A stretch of 18,512 nt of DNA, taken from Rhodobacterales bacterium UBA5972 (lineage in GTDB: Bacteria; Pseudomonadota; Alphaproteobacteria; Rhodobacterales; Rhodobacteraceae). This document shows, piece by piece, positions 1-7,311 of this stretch; position 1 is the stretch's first letter; each line of letters starts with the position of its first letter. The notes under the pieces were generated by a model, which was given only the letters and a program-made list of their open reading frames with translations, searched no databases and had not been told where the DNA came from. Location of the stretch: the NCBI GenBank assembly GCA_002430125.1, contig DJBQ01000163.1, positions 1-18,512 of the forward strand, in the 5' to 3' direction. The position numbers and the translations under genes are program-made.

Positions 1-8
1 TACGTTAA

Positions 9-52
9 CGACAATCCACTAGGTTGTCGATTAAAAGCATTTTGCATTTAAT
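9..52. repeat. Two adjacent imperfect inverted repeats in the leading non-coding region
   Basis: Bases 9-14 (CGACAA) pair with 24-29 (TTGTCG) around a 9-base loop, and TTAA at 5-8 and 31-34 extends the stem past one bulged A. Immediately after, 30-39 pairs with 43-52 (ATTAAAAGCA against TGCATTTAAT, one mismatch) around a 3-base loop. No coding region is evident in 1-132. The repeats lie downstream of the minus-strand operon and next to whatever gene is outside the window, so they may be terminators, a protein-binding site or mRNA structure. No clean T-run follows either hairpin on the plus strand. Confidence 0.4.
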
Positions 53-67
53 CTGACCAACGAATAA

Positions 68-98
68 CTGTATTCACCCCAAATTTGGGCGAATACAG
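68..98 (-). terminator. Putative terminator hairpin after the minus-strand sucC-sucD-reductase operon
   Basis: CTGTATTC at 68-75 is perfectly complementary to GAATACAG at 91-98, and inside this arm CCC at 78-80 pairs with GGG at 87-89 around AAATTT. The hairpin begins 35 bases beyond the stop of the last minus-strand gene. On the minus strand it is followed by a T-rich but not pure-T stretch (TTATTCGTT), so it is a weak intrinsic terminator or a 3'-end stabilising stem rather than a textbook one. Confidence 0.5.
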
Positions 99-132
99 AT
101 TCAAGACAAATGCAAAAGGCTATAGAAGCTGG

Positions 133-1176
133 TCAGGCGCGGTTTGCTGCCAGCTTTGCGTCAACGATCACCACTGCCTCGTCGATGTCAGGGTTCTGCA
201 TACCAACCGCATCGCCGACGAGTTTGATCAACTTATCCACACGTTCAATGTTCACCGCTCCGGCATAAACGGCGCGGGCTGCGGATGATGGTTTCAGCAG
301 GCTTTGGGCAGCAGTTGCATATTTAGCAAACGGCACCAGATCTTCGGGATCGGCCCCAAGATGAACCACAAGGTCACGGACTGAATTGTAAATCGACTCG
401 GATTTTTTGATGTCGGAGTGAACCGCCTCCTGGATTGAACGCGGGCCATCATTGGTGATGCAGCGGTAATTGCCGGCGGCCAGCATGCTCCATTTCGCGA
501 AGGGCACAAACAACGAGTCAAACACTCGCAGCTTTACCGGGATGTCTTTGCCGTCAACTTGAAACGCATCGATATCGCGTTCAAGATGATCCAGCATTGC
601 GTCGAGTTTCGGGCTGTGAAACCGCGAGACTTTAAAGTTTGTTGGCAGGCCGACATGCAGCACGTTAGCGGCCTCTTCCGGTGGTCGGAAGGCTTGGGGG
701 TCAGGCGAGCAAAGGGTCATCAGGCTGGGCATAAATGCTTCCCAGATCGAGGCGTCGGTAAACGCGCGGACAAGGCCCGAGCAATCAAGCGATGGTATGC
801 GTTTCAGATAAGCAAGCGGTGGCATGTTCATGATCGACATGCAGGGCCGCTCGGTTTTGATGATCCGCGCTAGAAGATCCCTCAGGGATGGGTCGGAATA
901 CTGGGGTTCCTGCATGGCAAGGCAGACAAGATCATACTTTTCAGGCGTCACCTGATCGGGCGTCATAGCGTTCAGCTTGCCACTAAGGGACGCCGAAAGG
1001 AAACTGCGGTGTTCATCCTCGCCGCGCAGTTTGATCCGCACCTCGGTGCCATGCCCGTTGATCAGCGCCGCAGTTTTTTCGCGGCAAACCAGTGTCACAT
1101 CGTGACCGGCACCAAGCAGCTTCGTTCCCAGCAAAGACCCGTACGAGGCCCCAAGGATAAGAATTTTATAAACCAC
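133..1176 (-). CDS. Ketopantoate-reductase-family (PanE/ApbA) oxidoreductase; candidate oxalyl-CoA reductase (PanE2-like)
   Basis: The 347-residue protein starts with a Rossmann dinucleotide fold: ILILGASYGSLLG at residues 5-17 is the glycine-rich NAD(P) loop, slightly different from the usual GAGAIG of PanE. The C-terminal half is the helical ketopantoate-reductase domain. A K-W-x6-N segment at 228-236 may carry the catalytic lysine (tentative). The start is GTG, with GAGG about 7 bases upstream. It lies 73 bases after sucD and is the last gene of the minus-strand unit. Family members reduce 2-oxoacids with NADPH. In Methylobacterium extorquens a PanE paralogue, PanE2, is reported to reduce oxalyl-CoA to glyoxylate for oxalate assimilation. 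The neighbouring oxc and frc make that role more likely here than pantothenate synthesis, for which no other gene is nearby. Family assignment is firm; the substrate is inferred. Confidence 0.8.
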   Translation of the reverse strand: MVYKILILGASYGSLLGTKLLGAGHDVTLVCREKTAALINGHGTEVRIKLRGEDEHRSFLSASLSGKLNAMTPDQVTPEKYDLVCLAMQEPQYSDPSLRDLLARIIKTERPCMSIMNMPPLAYLKRIPSLDCSGLVRAFTDASIWEAFMPSLMTLCSPDPQAFRPPEEAANVLHVGLPTNFKVSRFHSPKLDAMLDHLERDIDAFQVDGKDIPVKLRVFDSLFVPFAKWSMLAAGNYRCITNDGPRSIQEAVHSDIKKSESIYNSVRDLVVHLGADPEDLVPFAKYATAAQSLLKPSSAARAVYAGAVNIERVDKLIKLVGDAVGMQNPDIDEAVVIVDAKLAANRA

Positions 1177-1249
1177 GGCAAAGCCTCACTTGCAGACCAC
1201 AGGGGAACGGTAGCAATCTGGCTAACCGATCCGTGTCTTGGTAATAAAA

Positions 1250-2149
1250 TTACTTTAGCAAATCAATAAGTGTTTCGCCGAGTTTGGCTGGCGAAGGCGA
1301 CACACGAATGCCAGCGGCCTTCAAAGCCTCGATTTTATCTTCGGCACCGCCCTTTCCGCCGGAAATAACCGCACCAGCGTGCCCCATGGTGCGCCCTTTT
1401 GGCGCAGTCAATCCAGCGATAAAACCAACCGTAGGCTTGGACCTGCCGCGCTTTGCTTCGTCGATCAGGAACTGAGCAGCCGATTCTTCGGCCGAGCCTC
1501 CAATTTCACCGATCATAATGATCGACTTGGTTTCAGGATCAGCCAAAAATAATTCAAGTATGTCGATAAATTCGGTGCCTTTGACCGGATCGCCACCAAT
1601 TCCCACGGCTGTCGTTTGGCCCAAGCCCGCCATGGTTGTCTGATACACGGCCTCGTAAGTCAGCGTTCCCGATCTGGACAGCACACCGACCGAACCTTTT
1701 TTGAAAATGGATCCCGGCATGATGCCGATTTTGCATTCATCAGGCGTCATCAGGCCGGGGCAGTTGGGGCCGATAAGTCGGCTGGAAGAAGCCGCAAGTT
1801 TTTCTTTTACGCGCACCATATCCAGAACAGGCACGCCCTCGGTTATGCAGGTGATCAGGTCAATTCCGGCATCAATCGCCTCTTCAATAGCGGCAGCAGC
1901 GCCTGCAGGCGGTACATAGATTACGCTGGCAGTCGCCCCGGTTGCGGCTTTTGCTTCGGCAACCGACGCGAAAATGGGCAGGGATTGACCGGCTGATCCT
2001 TGCCAGTTTGACCCACCTTTGGTCGGGTGCACACCCGCGACCATCCTGGTTGCGTGATAGGCAAGCGCCTGTTCCGTGTGAAAGGTTCCAGTTTTGCCGG
2101 TTAGGCCCTGAACCATAACCTTGGTGTGTCCGTTGATAAGTATCGACAT
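1250..2149 (-). CDS. sucD: Succinyl-CoA synthetase-type alpha subunit (SucD paralogue), ADP-forming acyl-CoA ligase
   Basis: This 299-residue protein has the usual SucD length. An N-terminal CoA-binding Rossmann domain ([13 protein letters not shown] at 13-25) is followed by the ligase domain with GPNCPG at 127-132. The active-site histidine that is phosphorylated in the family is H257 in GRTMGHAGA. The alpha subunit takes up the phosphoryl group and forms the acyl phosphate that is attacked by CoA; the beta subunit supplies nucleotide and acid specificity. The ATG lies 4 bases after the sucC stop, and its ribosome site (AAAGGATAA) overlaps that stop. Housekeeping sucCD normally sits with mdh and sucAB; this pair sits with oxalate genes, so it is probably a dedicated second copy. 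Succinate is the default substrate; oxalate, malate or formate cannot be excluded from sequence alone. Confidence 0.93.
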   Translation of the reverse strand: MSILINGHTKVMVQGLTGKTGTFHTEQALAYHATRMVAGVHPTKGGSNWQGSAGQSLPIFASVAEAKAATGATASVIYVPPAGAAAAIEEAIDAGIDLITCITEGVPVLDMVRVKEKLAASSSRLIGPNCPGLMTPDECKIGIMPGSIFKKGSVGVLSRSGTLTYEAVYQTTMAGLGQTTAVGIGGDPVKGTEFIDILELFLADPETKSIIMIGEIGGSAEESAAQFLIDEAKRGRSKPTVGFIAGLTAPKGRTMGHAGAVISGGKGGAEDKIEALKAAGIRVSPSPAKLGETLIDLLK

Positions 2150-2153
2150 GGTT

Positions 2154-3347
2154 TTATCCTTTCACCGCAGCAACAATTTTGCGCGCAGCGTCATCAAGAT
2201 CGTCGGCAGCGATGACGTTCAGGCCGCTTTCGCGGATAATCGCTTTGCCTTCATCAACTTTCGTGCCTTCCAGTCGCACGACCAAAGGAACCTTTAGGCC
2301 AACGTCTTTAACTGCCTGAACGACGCCCTCGGCGATGACGTCACAGCGCATGATGCCGCCAAATATGTTGACAAGGATGCCCTTAACGTTTGGGTCAGAG
2401 GTGATGATTTTAAAGGCTGCCGTCACTTTTTCGGTCGTCGCACCACCGCCAACATCAAGGAAATTGGCTGGCTCGGCCCCATAAAGCTTGATGATGTCCA
2501 TGGTGGCCATCGCAAGGCCCGCGCCGTTCACCATGCAACCGATTTGGCCTTCAAGGGCGATATAGGCCAAACCATGTTTGGACGCCTCGATTTCTTTGGC
2601 GTCTTCTTCGGTTTCATCGCGATAAGCCATAAGGTCCGGATGTCGGAACAGTGCGTTTTCGTCGAAGGATACTTTTGCATCCAACACCAAGATTTCATTG
2701 GATTTGGTAACGACCAACGGGTTGATTTCCAGCAGGCTCATGTCTTTGCTTGTGAAAGCCAGATACAGGGACTTAAACAACGCTATGCCTTGTGCCCTTG
2801 CCGTGCCAATTAATTGTAAGCTGTCAGCAACCAACGCAGCATCGGCATCCGTGCAGCCCTGCGAGGCTTTGATCGAAAAAGTGTGGATCAGATCAGGGGT
2901 TTTCTCGGCGACAGCCTCGATATCCATGCCGCCTTGGGTAGAGGCGACAAAGCTGGTCATACCAGTCTCGCGGTCCACCAGAATTGAAAGATAGAGTTCG
3001 CGGTCAATGTCAGCACCGCTTTCAATGTAAAGCCGGTTAACCTGTTTGCCGCCGGGCCCGGTTTGGTTCGTGACCAGTGTGTTACCAAACATCTCGCCGA
3101 CATTTGACAGGGCTTCTGCCTTGGAAAACGAGACTCTGACACCCCCTTGTGCATCGGCGCGTAGTTCTTTGAACCTGCCTTTTCCGCGTCCGCCCGCGTG
3201 AATTTGGCTTTTGATCACCCAGACTGGTCCGGGCAGTGCGGCGATCGCGTTTTCCGCCTGATCAATGGCAGTAATTGCTATGCCTTCGGCAATCGGGGCA
3301 CCAAAGCCGTGCAATATCTCTTTTGCCTGATATTCGTGAATGTTCAT
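2154..3347 (-). CDS. sucC: Succinyl-CoA synthetase-type beta subunit (SucC paralogue), ADP-forming acyl-CoA ligase
   Basis: The gene encodes 397 residues. The frame is open a further 909 bases upstream, antisense to gntR, but the true start is the ATG at 3347: it gives the canonical SucC N-terminus [10 protein letters not shown] and has AAGGAA about 9 bases upstream. Residues 1 to about 235 form an ATP-grasp domain (IHAGGRGKG near 49-57, LLEINPLVV near 206-214). The C-terminal CoA-ligase domain carries [10 protein letters not shown] near 327-336, the loop that in SucC contacts succinate. Malate thiokinase MtkA, from memory, reads NIFAGINRCD there, which favours a succinate-like substrate. The region around residues 158-200 is unlike ordinary alphaproteobacterial SucC, which suggests a paralogue. 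It is the first gene of the divergent minus-strand operon, directly downstream of a GntR-type operator. Confidence 0.93.
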   Translation of the reverse strand: MNIHEYQAKEILHGFGAPIAEGIAITAIDQAENAIAALPGPVWVIKSQIHAGGRGKGRFKELRADAQGGVRVSFSKAEALSNVGEMFGNTLVTNQTGPGGKQVNRLYIESGADIDRELYLSILVDRETGMTSFVASTQGGMDIEAVAEKTPDLIHTFSIKASQGCTDADAALVADSLQLIGTARAQGIALFKSLYLAFTSKDMSLLEINPLVVTKSNEILVLDAKVSFDENALFRHPDLMAYRDETEEDAKEIEASKHGLAYIALEGQIGCMVNGAGLAMATMDIIKLYGAEPANFLDVGGGATTEKVTAAFKIITSDPNVKGILVNIFGGIMRCDVIAEGVVQAVKDVGLKVPLVVRLEGTKVDEGKAIIRESGLNVIAADDLDDAARKIVAAVKG

Positions 3348-3407
3348 CACGTATTCCTTTGGTTCAAAGGTGACTGAGCGGGCGAAATTGAGACGTGTTA
3401 CTGTGTA

Positions 3408-3421
3408 TGTGGTATACCACA
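3408..3421. promoter_or_regulatory. Perfect 14-bp palindrome, putative GntR operator O1 (sucC side)
   Basis: TGTGGTATACCACA is a perfect inverted repeat. The GGTATACC core resembles operators of FCD-subfamily GntR regulators, which are short palindromes centred on TATAC-like steps. A second copy lies 82 bp away, centre to centre. O1 follows directly, on the minus strand, a TTGACT hexamer that would be the -35 of sucC, so a bound regulator would cover the sucC promoter. I found no further copy of the GGTATACC core elsewhere in the window by eye. Confidence 0.7.
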
Positions 3422-3428
3422 AATGCAA

Positions 3429-3434
3429 AGTCAA
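3429..3434 (-). promoter_or_regulatory. Candidate -35 element for sucC-sucD-reductase operon
   Basis: Read on the minus strand this is TTGACT, five of six matches to the sigma-70 -35 consensus, 82 bases before the sucC start. Operator O1 begins 7 bases downstream, in the spacer. No convincing -10 hexamer lies at 16-18 bases (CACATA and its neighbours are poor), so the promoter may be weak or need an activator. Confidence 0.4.
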
Positions 3435-3450
3435 CGAATTTCCTGTGTCT

Positions 3451-3479
3451 TTGGCCGCTTTTTCGGATTGACGTGTAAT
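3451..3479 (+). promoter_or_regulatory. Candidate sigma-70 promoter for gntR-oxc-frc operon
   Basis: TTGGCC at 3451-3456 and TGTAAT at 3474-3479 are separated by 17 bases. The -10 matches the consensus at five of six positions and the -35 at four. Transcription would begin near 3486, placing operator O2 (3490-3503) just downstream of the start point. A better -35 (TTGACG, 3468-3473) lies further down but has no good -10; it would put O2 over the -10 instead. Either arrangement predicts repression by a protein bound at O2. Confidence 0.45.
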
Positions 3480-3489
3480 GTATCGGGTG

Positions 3490-3503
3490 TAAGGTATACC
3501 ACA
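3490..3503. promoter_or_regulatory. Second putative GntR operator O2 (gntR side)
   Basis: TAAGGTATACCACA matches O1 at 12 of 14 positions and keeps the GGTATACC core and the right arm intact. It lies 52 bases before the gntR GTG start. The centres of O1 and O2 are 82 bp apart, close to eight helical turns, so the two sites face the same side of the DNA and looping or cooperative binding is possible. Confidence 0.65.
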
Positions 3504-3554
3504 GAAGTGCGACAAAATGCGCAACAAGTGATGGACCGGACAAGGGGGATATTT

Positions 3555-4274
3555 GTGTCTATAGGCGACAAGCTGTTTCCGATTTCGGAAAGTTTCACGT
3601 TGAAGGATCATACTTTCAAGCTGTTGCGCGAAGCGATCCTGAACATGGATATCTACGCGCCAGACGCGGATCTGCGCCTTGATGAGCGGGACATGGCAGA
3701 ACGGCTGGGCATTTCCCGCACCCCAATTCGCGAAGCACTTGCCCGACTGGAACAAGAAGGTCTTGTGCAGATCGTTCCGCGCAAGGGCGTTTTTGTGCAT
3801 CGCAAATCGCGCGAGGAAATCCTTGAAATGGTCGTCACATGGGCGGCTCTTGAAAGCATGGCCGCACGCTTGGCCACAGAAAACGCCAGCGACGGCGACA
3901 TTCGCGCCTTGCGAAAATTTGCAATGAAACATGGAAATGACGCCATGCGCGCGGATATCGAAGAATATTCCGACGCAAATATCAAATTCCATCAGACGAT
4001 CCTGGAGCTTTCCGGCTGTTCGTTGCTGGGCACGATGGCTGAAGGTTTGTTCATCCATATGAAGGCGGTCAGGCGGCGTGCGATGGGCGAAAGCGATCGG
4101 GCGCGCCGATCGGTCGTGGATCACATGGGAATTATAGAGGCTTTGACGGCGCGGGATGCCGATTTGGTGTCGACGCGGGTGCGCGAGCATACGATGCGAT
4201 TGCATGACCATATCAGCAAGACGTGGTCCAAGCTGGAAAGCCGCATTTCGGCACAATCAAGAAAAGCGCTTTAG
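3555..4274 (+). CDS. GntR-family transcriptional regulator, FCD (FadR-type) subfamily; likely regulator of the oxalate genes
   Basis: I place the start at GTG 3555 (239 residues), because AGGGGGA stands 6-7 bases before it. The upstream in-frame ATG codons at 3423 and 3531 lack a ribosome site, and the 3423 one would start inside the intergenic region between the two operators. Residues about 15-82 are the winged helix-turn-helix, with [17 protein letters not shown] as recognition region. The C-terminal FCD all-helical ligand domain has D140, H146, H190 and H212 in the positions used for metal binding in the family. Ligands of such proteins are commonly small carboxylates; oxalate, oxalyl-CoA or glyoxylate are candidates here (inference). 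It is the first gene of the oxc operon, 25 bases before oxc, and faces sucC across twin operators, suggesting control of both units and of itself. Confidence 0.9.
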   Translation: MSIGDKLFPISESFTLKDHTFKLLREAILNMDIYAPDADLRLDERDMAERLGISRTPIREALARLEQEGLVQIVPRKGVFVHRKSREEILEMVVTWAALESMAARLATENASDGDIRALRKFAMKHGNDAMRADIEEYSDANIKFHQTILELSGCSLLGTMAEGLFIHMKAVRRRAMGESDRARRSVVDHMGIIEALTARDADLVSTRVREHTMRLHDHISKTWSKLESRISAQSRKAL

Positions 4275-4299
4275 CAGCTGACCCCACCGGAGATAACGC

Positions 4300-6009
4300 A
4301 TGACCGACAGTGAAAAAATGCAAGACCTGACCGACGGGTTTCACCTGATAATTGACGCGCTTAAGCTTAATGATTTGAACACGATTTACGGCGTGCCTGG
4401 CATCCCAATAACTGATTTTGGCCGGATGGCGCAGGCTGCCGGGATTCGTGTGATCTCGTTTCGCCACGAACAGAACGCTGGGAACGCTGCAGCGATAGCA
4501 GGGTATCTGACAAAAAAGCCGGGTATATGCCTGACAGTTTCAGCGCCGGGCTTTTTGAACGGGCTTACCGCTTTGGCGCATGCGACGACCAATTGCTGGC
4601 CAATGATCTTGATCTCAGGCTCGTCCGAGCGCGAGGTCGTGGATTTACAACAAGGCGATTACGAGGAAATGGATCAACTGGCGATTGCCAAACCATTGTG
4701 TAAAGCCGCTTATCGGATTTTACATGCCGAAGATATTGGTATTGGGGTCGCGCGGGCAATTCGAGCAGCCGTCTCGGGCAGGCCGGGTGGCGTGTATCTG
4801 GACCTGCCAGCCAAGCTGTTCGGTCAGGTTATGGAAGCAACGGCAGGCCAAAAATCATTGGTCAAAGTCATTGATCCTGCCCCGGCGCAATTGCCTGCAC
4901 CAAGTGCAGTTCAAAGGGCGCTTGGAATTCTCAAGGATGCAAAACGTCCGTTGATAATCCTCGGTAAAGGCGCTGCCTATGCGCAAGCCGACGAAACAGT
5001 GCGAAGTTTTGTCGAGAAAAGCGGCGTGCCATACCTGCCGATGAGTATGGCAAAGGGCCTGTTGCCTGACGATCACCCGCTTTCCGCCGGCGCTGCCCGA
5101 TCCATGGTTTTGCAGCAAGCAGACGTGGTCGTAATGATCGGTGCGCGGCTGAATTGGTTATTGTCGCACGGTAAGGGCAAGCAGTGGGGTAGCGAGCCAA
5201 AAAGGTTTATCCAGATTGATATCGAGCCCAAGGAAATGGACAGCAATATTGAAATTGCGGCACCTGTTGTTGGCGATATAGAATCAGTTTTGGCGGCCTT
5301 TTTGGACCAGATGGGTGATGGATGGCAAAAGCCGCCACAAGGCTGGACGGACGCAATCCGCGAAAAAGTTGAAACCAACGTCGCCAAAATGGCGCCGCGT
5401 CTGATGAACAACAATTCGCCAATGGATTATCACGGCGCACTTGGAGCGTTAAGGACGATCATCAAAGAACGGCCAGAAACAATGCTGGTGAACGAAGGTG
5501 CGAACACGCTGGATTTTGCTCGTTCGATTATTGATATGTCCAGACCCCGCAAACGGTTGGATGTCGGCACGTGGGGCGTTATGGGGATCGGAATGGGAAC
5601 GGCAATCGCTGCCGCTGTTGAAACCGGCCACCCGGTTTTAGCGATCGAAGGCGACAGCGCCTTTGGGTTCTCCGGCATGGAGGTCGAAACAATCTGCCGG
5701 TACAATTTGCCGGTCTGCGTGGTTGTGTTCAACAACAACGGTATCTATCGCGGCACCGATACCAATGACACCAGCGATGATCCTGCGACAACTGTGTTTG
5801 TTAAAGGCAGTCGTTATGATCTGATGATGCAAGCCTTCGGTGGCGTTGGTGTGACCGCGACTTCGCCGGATGAGCTTTCGATAGCCGTCAATCAGGCGCT
5901 CGACTCGGGCAAACCGACGCTGATCAATGCTGTGATAGACGAAATGGCCGGCACCGAAAGTGGCCGCATAGGCAACCTAAACCCGCAAAGTGTGGTGTCC
6001 AAGAAATAG
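4300..6009 (+). CDS. oxc: Oxalyl-CoA decarboxylase (thiamine-diphosphate dependent)
   Basis: The 569-residue protein follows the Oxalobacter formigenes Oxc almost end to end. The enzyme converts oxalyl-CoA to formyl-CoA and CO2 in the cytoplasm. E57 (in SFRHEQ) is the ThDP-activating glutamate. Y121 and E122 in DYEEMDQ correspond to active-site Y120/E121. The metal/ThDP motif runs from GDSAF at 451 to NNNG at 478-481. Y483, S554 and R556 match the C-terminal residues that close over the substrate. Positions equivalent to the ADP-activator contacts (R in GARLNW, D in QIDIEP) are kept. The central domain spans about 195-335. The ATG has GGAG 9 bases upstream. It lies between gntR (25-base gap) and frc (42-base gap), the expected metabolic partners. 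Confidence 0.97.
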   Translation: MTDSEKMQDLTDGFHLIIDALKLNDLNTIYGVPGIPITDFGRMAQAAGIRVISFRHEQNAGNAAAIAGYLTKKPGICLTVSAPGFLNGLTALAHATTNCWPMILISGSSEREVVDLQQGDYEEMDQLAIAKPLCKAAYRILHAEDIGIGVARAIRAAVSGRPGGVYLDLPAKLFGQVMEATAGQKSLVKVIDPAPAQLPAPSAVQRALGILKDAKRPLIILGKGAAYAQADETVRSFVEKSGVPYLPMSMAKGLLPDDHPLSAGAARSMVLQQADVVVMIGARLNWLLSHGKGKQWGSEPKRFIQIDIEPKEMDSNIEIAAPVVGDIESVLAAFLDQMGDGWQKPPQGWTDAIREKVETNVAKMAPRLMNNNSPMDYHGALGALRTIIKERPETMLVNEGANTLDFARSIIDMSRPRKRLDVGTWGVMGIGMGTAIAAAVETGHPVLAIEGDSAFGFSGMEVETICRYNLPVCVVVFNNNGIYRGTDTNDTSDDPATTVFVKGSRYDLMMQAFGGVGVTATSPDELSIAVNQALDSGKPTLINAVIDEMAGTESGRIGNLNPQSVVSKK

Positions 6010-6051
6010 CACCCGCCGACGGAAAAATCTTCTTGTGAACAGGAATACCAA

Positions 6052-7311
6052 ATGAAGGCACTTCAAGGAATTAAAGTACTGGACTTCACGCATGTCCAAT
6101 CAGGGCCAACCTGTACGCAGTTACTGGGATGGTTTGGTGCGGATGTGCTAAAGGTGGAGCGCCCGGGCGTCGGTGACGCAACGCGCCAGCAACTTGTCGA
6201 TGTGCCAGGAGCAGACAGCCTTTATTTTACGATGCTCAATCACAATAAGCGGTCGATTGAACTGAACCCGAAAACCGAAATCGGCAAAAAGGTTTTGACC
6301 CGTCTGGTCGAAGAATGCGACGTCCTTGTCGAAAACTTCGCACCCGGCGCGCTGGACCGCATGGGCTTTTCCTGGGAGCGGATTCAGGAAATCAATCCGC
6401 GGATGATTTTGGCATCTATCAAGGGGTTTGGACCCGGTAAATATCAGGATTGCAAGGTTTACGAGAACGTGGCGCAATGCGCTGGTGGGTCCGCCTCGAC
6501 CACCGGTTTTCGTGACGGCCCGCCTTTGGTGACAGGCGCACAGATCGGGGATTCAGGCACCGGCCTGCACCTTTGTCTTGGCATTGTGACGGCCCTTTTC
6601 CAGCGCGAAAAATCCGGGCGTGGGCAAAAAGTCTCGACCGCAATGCAAGATTCTGTATTGAATTTGGCCCGCGTGAAACTGCGCGACCAGCAGCGATTGG
6701 CAGCAGGCCCGCTGACCGAATATTCGCAGCACGGCGAGGGCATTCCGTTTGGCGAGGCGACGCCTCGCGCAGGAAATGATAGCGGTGGTGGCCAGCCGGG
6801 GCGAATTCTGAAGTGTAAAGGTTGGGAACAAGATCCGAACGCCTATACTTATTTCATCATTCAGGCAGCGATTTGGGACAAAGTCTGTGACGTTATTGAC
6901 GAACCGGATTGGAAAACCGCTGATGGCTTTGCCAAGCCCAAAGACCGCCTGGACAAACTGAACCTGATCTTTGAGCGCATCGAGAAGTGGACGATGACAA
7001 AGACAAAATTTGAGGTGATGGATATCTGCAACCCGCATGATATCCCGGTCGGCCCGATCCTGTCGATGAAGGAAATTGCCGAAGACGAAGGGTTATACGC
7101 AACCGGAACACTGGTGCGCGTCCCGCATCCTAAGCGCGGTGAATACATTTCCGTTGGCTGCCCGATCAAGTTTTCTGATAGTCAGGTTGACGTCGAACGC
7201 TCGCCTTTGTTGGGCGAACATACGCGGGAAATCCTAACCGAAGTGCTGGGCTATTCCGGTGCCGAGCTTGAAGAAGTCATCGCATCCGGTGCTGTCGGAG
7301 TTGTCGGCTGA
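6052..7311 (+). CDS. frc: Formyl-CoA:oxalate CoA-transferase (class III CoA-transferase)
   Basis: Frc moves CoA from formyl-CoA (or succinyl-CoA) to oxalate, yielding oxalyl-CoA and formate. The 419-residue protein matches Frc of O. formigenes (428 residues) along its length. [11 protein letters not shown] opens the Rossmann domain, Y58 equals Frc Y59, and D167 in IGDSGTG is the catalytic aspartate that forms the acyl anhydride. The mobile glycine loop is SGGGQPG at 244-250, where Frc has GGGGQPG. Two differences are visible: Q47 stands where Oxalobacter has W48, as in E. coli YfdW, and the segment before the glycine loop is about ten residues shorter. AGGAA lies about 8 bases before the ATG. 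The stop overlaps the next start as TGATG, so the downstream gene is probably translationally coupled. Confidence 0.96.
   Translation: MKALQGIKVLDFTHVQSGPTCTQLLGWFGADVLKVERPGVGDATRQQLVDVPGADSLYFTMLNHNKRSIELNPKTEIGKKVLTRLVEECDVLVENFAPGALDRMGFSWERIQEINPRMILASIKGFGPGKYQDCKVYENVAQCAGGSASTTGFRDGPPLVTGAQIGDSGTGLHLCLGIVTALFQREKSGRGQKVSTAMQDSVLNLARVKLRDQQRLAAGPLTEYSQHGEGIPFGEATPRAGNDSGGGQPGRILKCKGWEQDPNAYTYFIIQAAIWDKVCDVIDEPDWKTADGFAKPKDRLDKLNLIFERIEKWTMTKTKFEVMDICNPHDIPVGPILSMKEIAEDEGLYATGTLVRVPHPKRGEYISVGCPIKFSDSQVDVERSPLLGEHTREILTEVLGYSGAELEEVIASGAVGVVG

Noticed and set aside
133..1176. Reading this gene as biosynthetic panE for pantothenate
   Set aside because: No panB or panC nearby, the glycine loop is atypical for PanE and the operon context is oxalate metabolism; kept only as an alternative.
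3348..4256. Long minus-strand open frame running upstream of sucC and antisense to gntR (303 extra codons)
   Set aside because: SucC proteins begin at MNIHEYQ, which has its own ribosome site at 3347; the extension is antisense to a clear GntR gene, crosses both operators and resembles no protein I know.
6553..7038. 161-residue minus-strand open frame inside frc
   Set aside because: Fully antisense to conserved CoA-transferase sequence, with no domain resemblance.
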